Shown here: positions 15,029 to 16,713 of the stretch, piece after piece
Numbering within the stretch: position 1 is the stretch's first letter
Layout: each line of letters starts with the position of its first letter
Source of the DNA: an uncultured Clostridium sp.
Lineage (GTDB): Bacteria; Bacillota; Clostridia; Clostridiales; Clostridiaceae
NCBI RefSeq assembly: GCF_934754925.1
Contig: NZ_CAKVJA010000051.1
Location: 1 to 16,713, forward strand
Length of the DNA stretch: 16,713 bases
Direction: 5' to 3'
Position numbers and translations under genes: made by a program
Notes under the pieces: model-generated
What the model was told of the DNA's origin: nothing
The model's database searches: none
The model's input: the letters and a program-made list of their open reading frames with translations, nothing else

Positions 15029-16468
15029 TTGGATAATACATTTAAGAAATATAATTTATGTGATGAAATAATGAAGGCATTAGAAGGAATAGGTTATAGC
15101 AAGCCTTCTGATGTTCAAAGTAAGGTTATACCTGAAATATTAACTGGTAAGGATGTTGTAGTTAAATCACAAACAGGAAGTGGAAAGACTGCAGCCTTTG
15201 GAATACCACTATGTGAAAAAGTACTTTGGGATGATAGTAAACCACAAGCTTTAATTTTAACACCAACTAGAGAATTAGCAATTCAAGTCAAGGAAGAGTT
15301 AACTAACATAGGTAGATTTAAAAGAATAAGAGCTGTTTCGGTATTTGGAAAGCAACCATTTTCTGATCAAGCAAGGGAGTTAAAGCAAAGAACTCATATT
15401 GTAGTTGGTACTCCAGGTAGAGTATTTGATCATATTGATAGAGGAACATTAGATATTTCAAATATAAAATATTTGATAATAGATGAAGCTGATGAAATGC
15501 TTAATATGGGCTTTATAGATCAAGTGAGAGATATAATAAATACCTTAAATAAGAATAGACAAACAATGCTATTTTCAGCCACTATTCCAGAGGAAATAAT
15601 GGGGTTATGTAAAATGTACATGAATAATCCTGTTAATGTTGAAATTAAAGCACAAAAGTTAATAACTGATAATATAAAACATGAATTATATAGATTTGAG
15701 GAATTTTATAAATTAGATAATTTAAGTAAACTTTTAATAAGTGAGGTTCCAGAAACAGCAGTAATTTTCTGTAAAACAAAAGAAAATGTTGATAAGGTTT
15801 TTGAAAACTTAAATAAAAAGGGTTATTCTGTAAACAAGATTCATGGTGGAATGCTTCAAAAAGATAGACTTGAAGTTATGGATAAGTTTAAAAAAGGTAA
15901 CTTTAAAATATTAGTGGCTACTGATGTTGCAGCAAGAGGTATTGATGTAGAGGGAATTACTCATGTAATTAATTATGATTTACCAGTTGAAAAAGAAGCT
16001 TATGTTCATCGTATAGGAAGGACAGGTAGAGCTGGAGCAAAGGGAAAGGCTATTTCTTTTGTTAATCAATATGAAGATAGACTTTTAGATATGATTGAAG
16101 AGTACATAGGATTTGAAATTCCAGTTTCAGAAGATATTATTGAAGTAAATAAAGAAAAAAGGGATGAAGCAATAAAAGCTTTAAAATCAAAACCAAAAGT
16201 AAAAAAAGAAAAAGCTAAAGTTATAAATAAAAATATAACTAAGATATATTTTAATGGTGGTAAAAAGAAGAAATTAAGAGCAGGAGACTTTGTAGGAGCA
16301 ATATCTAGAATAGAAGGTATAACTGCAGAAGATATTGGTATAATAGATGTACAGGATACAGTTTCTTATGTTGATATTTTAAATGGAAAAGGAAACAAGG
16401 TTATAGCAGCGCTTAAAGATTCAACTATAAAAGGTAAAAAACTTAGAGTTGAGAAAGCCAGAAAATAA
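15029..16468 (+). CDS. dbpA: DEAD-box RNA helicase DbpA/YxiN
   Basis: A 479-residue ATP-dependent RNA helicase, the same length as Bacillus subtilis YxiN. Motifs in order: Q motif near 23-30, SQTGSGKT at 47-54 (Walker A), PTRELA, TPGR, DEAD at 152-155, SAT at 183-185, ARGID and HRIGRTGRAG at 327-336. After a lysine-rich linker, the last ~75 residues (KIYFNGGKKKKLRAGDFVGAIS...) are the DbpA RNA-binding domain. In YxiN/DbpA this domain recognises hairpin 92 of 23S rRNA and targets the helicase to large-subunit assembly. I choose TTG 15029: GAGGGA (15017-15022) is six bases before it and the family begins near this point. An in-frame ATG at 14990 has no ribosome binding site and coincides with the predicted transcript start. 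No clear terminator follows the stop codon. Confidence 0.94.
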   Translation: MDNTFKKYNLCDEIMKALEGIGYSKPSDVQSKVIPEILTGKDVVVKSQTGSGKTAAFGIPLCEKVLWDDSKPQALILTPTRELAIQVKEELTNIGRFKRIRAVSVFGKQPFSDQARELKQRTHIVVGTPGRVFDHIDRGTLDISNIKYLIIDEADEMLNMGFIDQVRDIINTLNKNRQTMLFSATIPEEIMGLCKMYMNNPVNVEIKAQKLITDNIKHELYRFEEFYKLDNLSKLLISEVPETAVIFCKTKENVDKVFENLNKKGYSVNKIHGGMLQKDRLEVMDKFKKGNFKILVATDVAARGIDVEGITHVINYDLPVEKEAYVHRIGRTGRAGAKGKAISFVNQYEDRLLDMIEEYIGFEIPVSEDIIEVNKEKRDEAIKALKSKPKVKKEKAKVINKNITKIYFNGGKKKKLRAGDFVGAISRIEGITAEDIGIIDVQDTVSYVDILNGKGNKVIAALKDSTIKGKKLRVEKARK

Positions 16469-16519
16469 ATTGCGCACATAGTGAGAACAAAAATGGAATA
16501 TTACTTTTCCAGGAAAGGG

Positions 16520-16713
16520 TGAAATTTTCGCTAAGAATTTATATAATTGATTCCGTAAAATTTACTAAAGCTTCGAAGTTCGCTATCGCTTACCTTAAGT
16601 GAGATTCAAAATTTCAATTTTGCTGATCGAACTTACACATCCGACTTTAGCAGGAGGTGCTTCCTTTTAAAAGGAAACTCACTCTTCACTATCGCTCAGA
16701 GGAGTAAGTTCAT
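16520..16713. other. Gene-free structured element at the window edge (RNA or dispersed repeat)
   Basis: The DNA after dbpA changes character. Counting 16621-16713 gives 40 G/C of 93, clearly above the surroundings. Inverted repeats are dense: CTTCGAAG (16571-16578), CAAAA/TTTTG (16607-16622), a perfect 16-bp palindrome (16661-16676), AGCA-GGAGG-TGCT (16649-16661) and a closing pair GAACTTAC (16629-16636) with GTAAGTTC (16704-16711). CTATCGCT occurs twice (16583-16590, 16689-16696). No good coding frame covers it on either strand. I read it as a structured non-coding RNA or an intergenic repeat family that continues past the window. Strand cannot be assigned. Confidence 0.5.

Noticed and set aside
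16519..16602. 27-residue GTG-started frame (KFSLRIYIIDSVKF...) in the edge element
   Set aside because: It has a weak AGGAAAGG site, but it lies in a repeat- or RNA-like region; such frames are expected by-products, and nothing supports translation.

Overview
The window reads as chromosomal DNA of a low-G+C Firmicute, most likely Clostridium sensu stricto (cluster I). Support: strongly AT-rich coding and spacer DNA, A/T-ending codons, strong AGGAGG-type ribosome binding sites, many short intrinsic terminators, and typical clostridial proteins (RNase J, a DUF1846 protein, a ferredoxin-nitroreductase, a small siroheme reductase, a YxiN-type helicase). I do not assign a species.

Layout. Positions 1-135 are the 3' end of a 6-phospho-beta-glucosidase gene, followed by a terminator. 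A Cof-type HAD phosphatase (321-1181) comes next. Then follow a decayed glmS 3' remnant (1244-1396), a possible 30-residue membrane peptide gene on the minus strand (1422-1514) and a ZIP/ZupT metal transporter on the minus strand (1599-2378). Divergent from the transporter is a LiaF-like membrane protein (2524-3231). A consensus promoter (3239-3267) then drives a ykkC-class riboswitch, best matching guanidine-I, whose 3' edge is built into an intrinsic terminator. It controls a small radical SAM protein (3454-4146).

Positions 4396-7714 are a redox block: a CoA-disulfide-reductase/NADH-oxidase-type flavoprotein, a 5'-truncated nitroreductase pseudogene, a gutted LysR regulator pseudogene and an intact ferredoxin-nitroreductase. 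The two wrecks between two intact genes suggest recent deletion and decay.

From 8189 onward are housekeeping or single-gene units: a DUF1846 protein, a GH25 lysozyme with four LysM repeats and no signal peptide, RNase J, an SseB-like protein, a small [4Fe-4S]/siroheme sulfite or nitrite reductase, and a DbpA/YxiN DEAD-box helicase. Most have their own terminator, so operons are few. The last ~190 bases (from about 16520) hold no convincing gene. They are richer in G+C and full of inverted repeats, and look like a structured RNA or dispersed repeat cut by the window edge.

The most interesting items are the ykkC riboswitch placed before a radical SAM gene, the structured element at the 3' edge, and the orphan small siroheme reductase. 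No mobile element, CRISPR array, tRNA or rRNA could be supported. Several upstream-extended reading frames were trimmed to better starts (4396, 6893, 8189, 11340, 15029).
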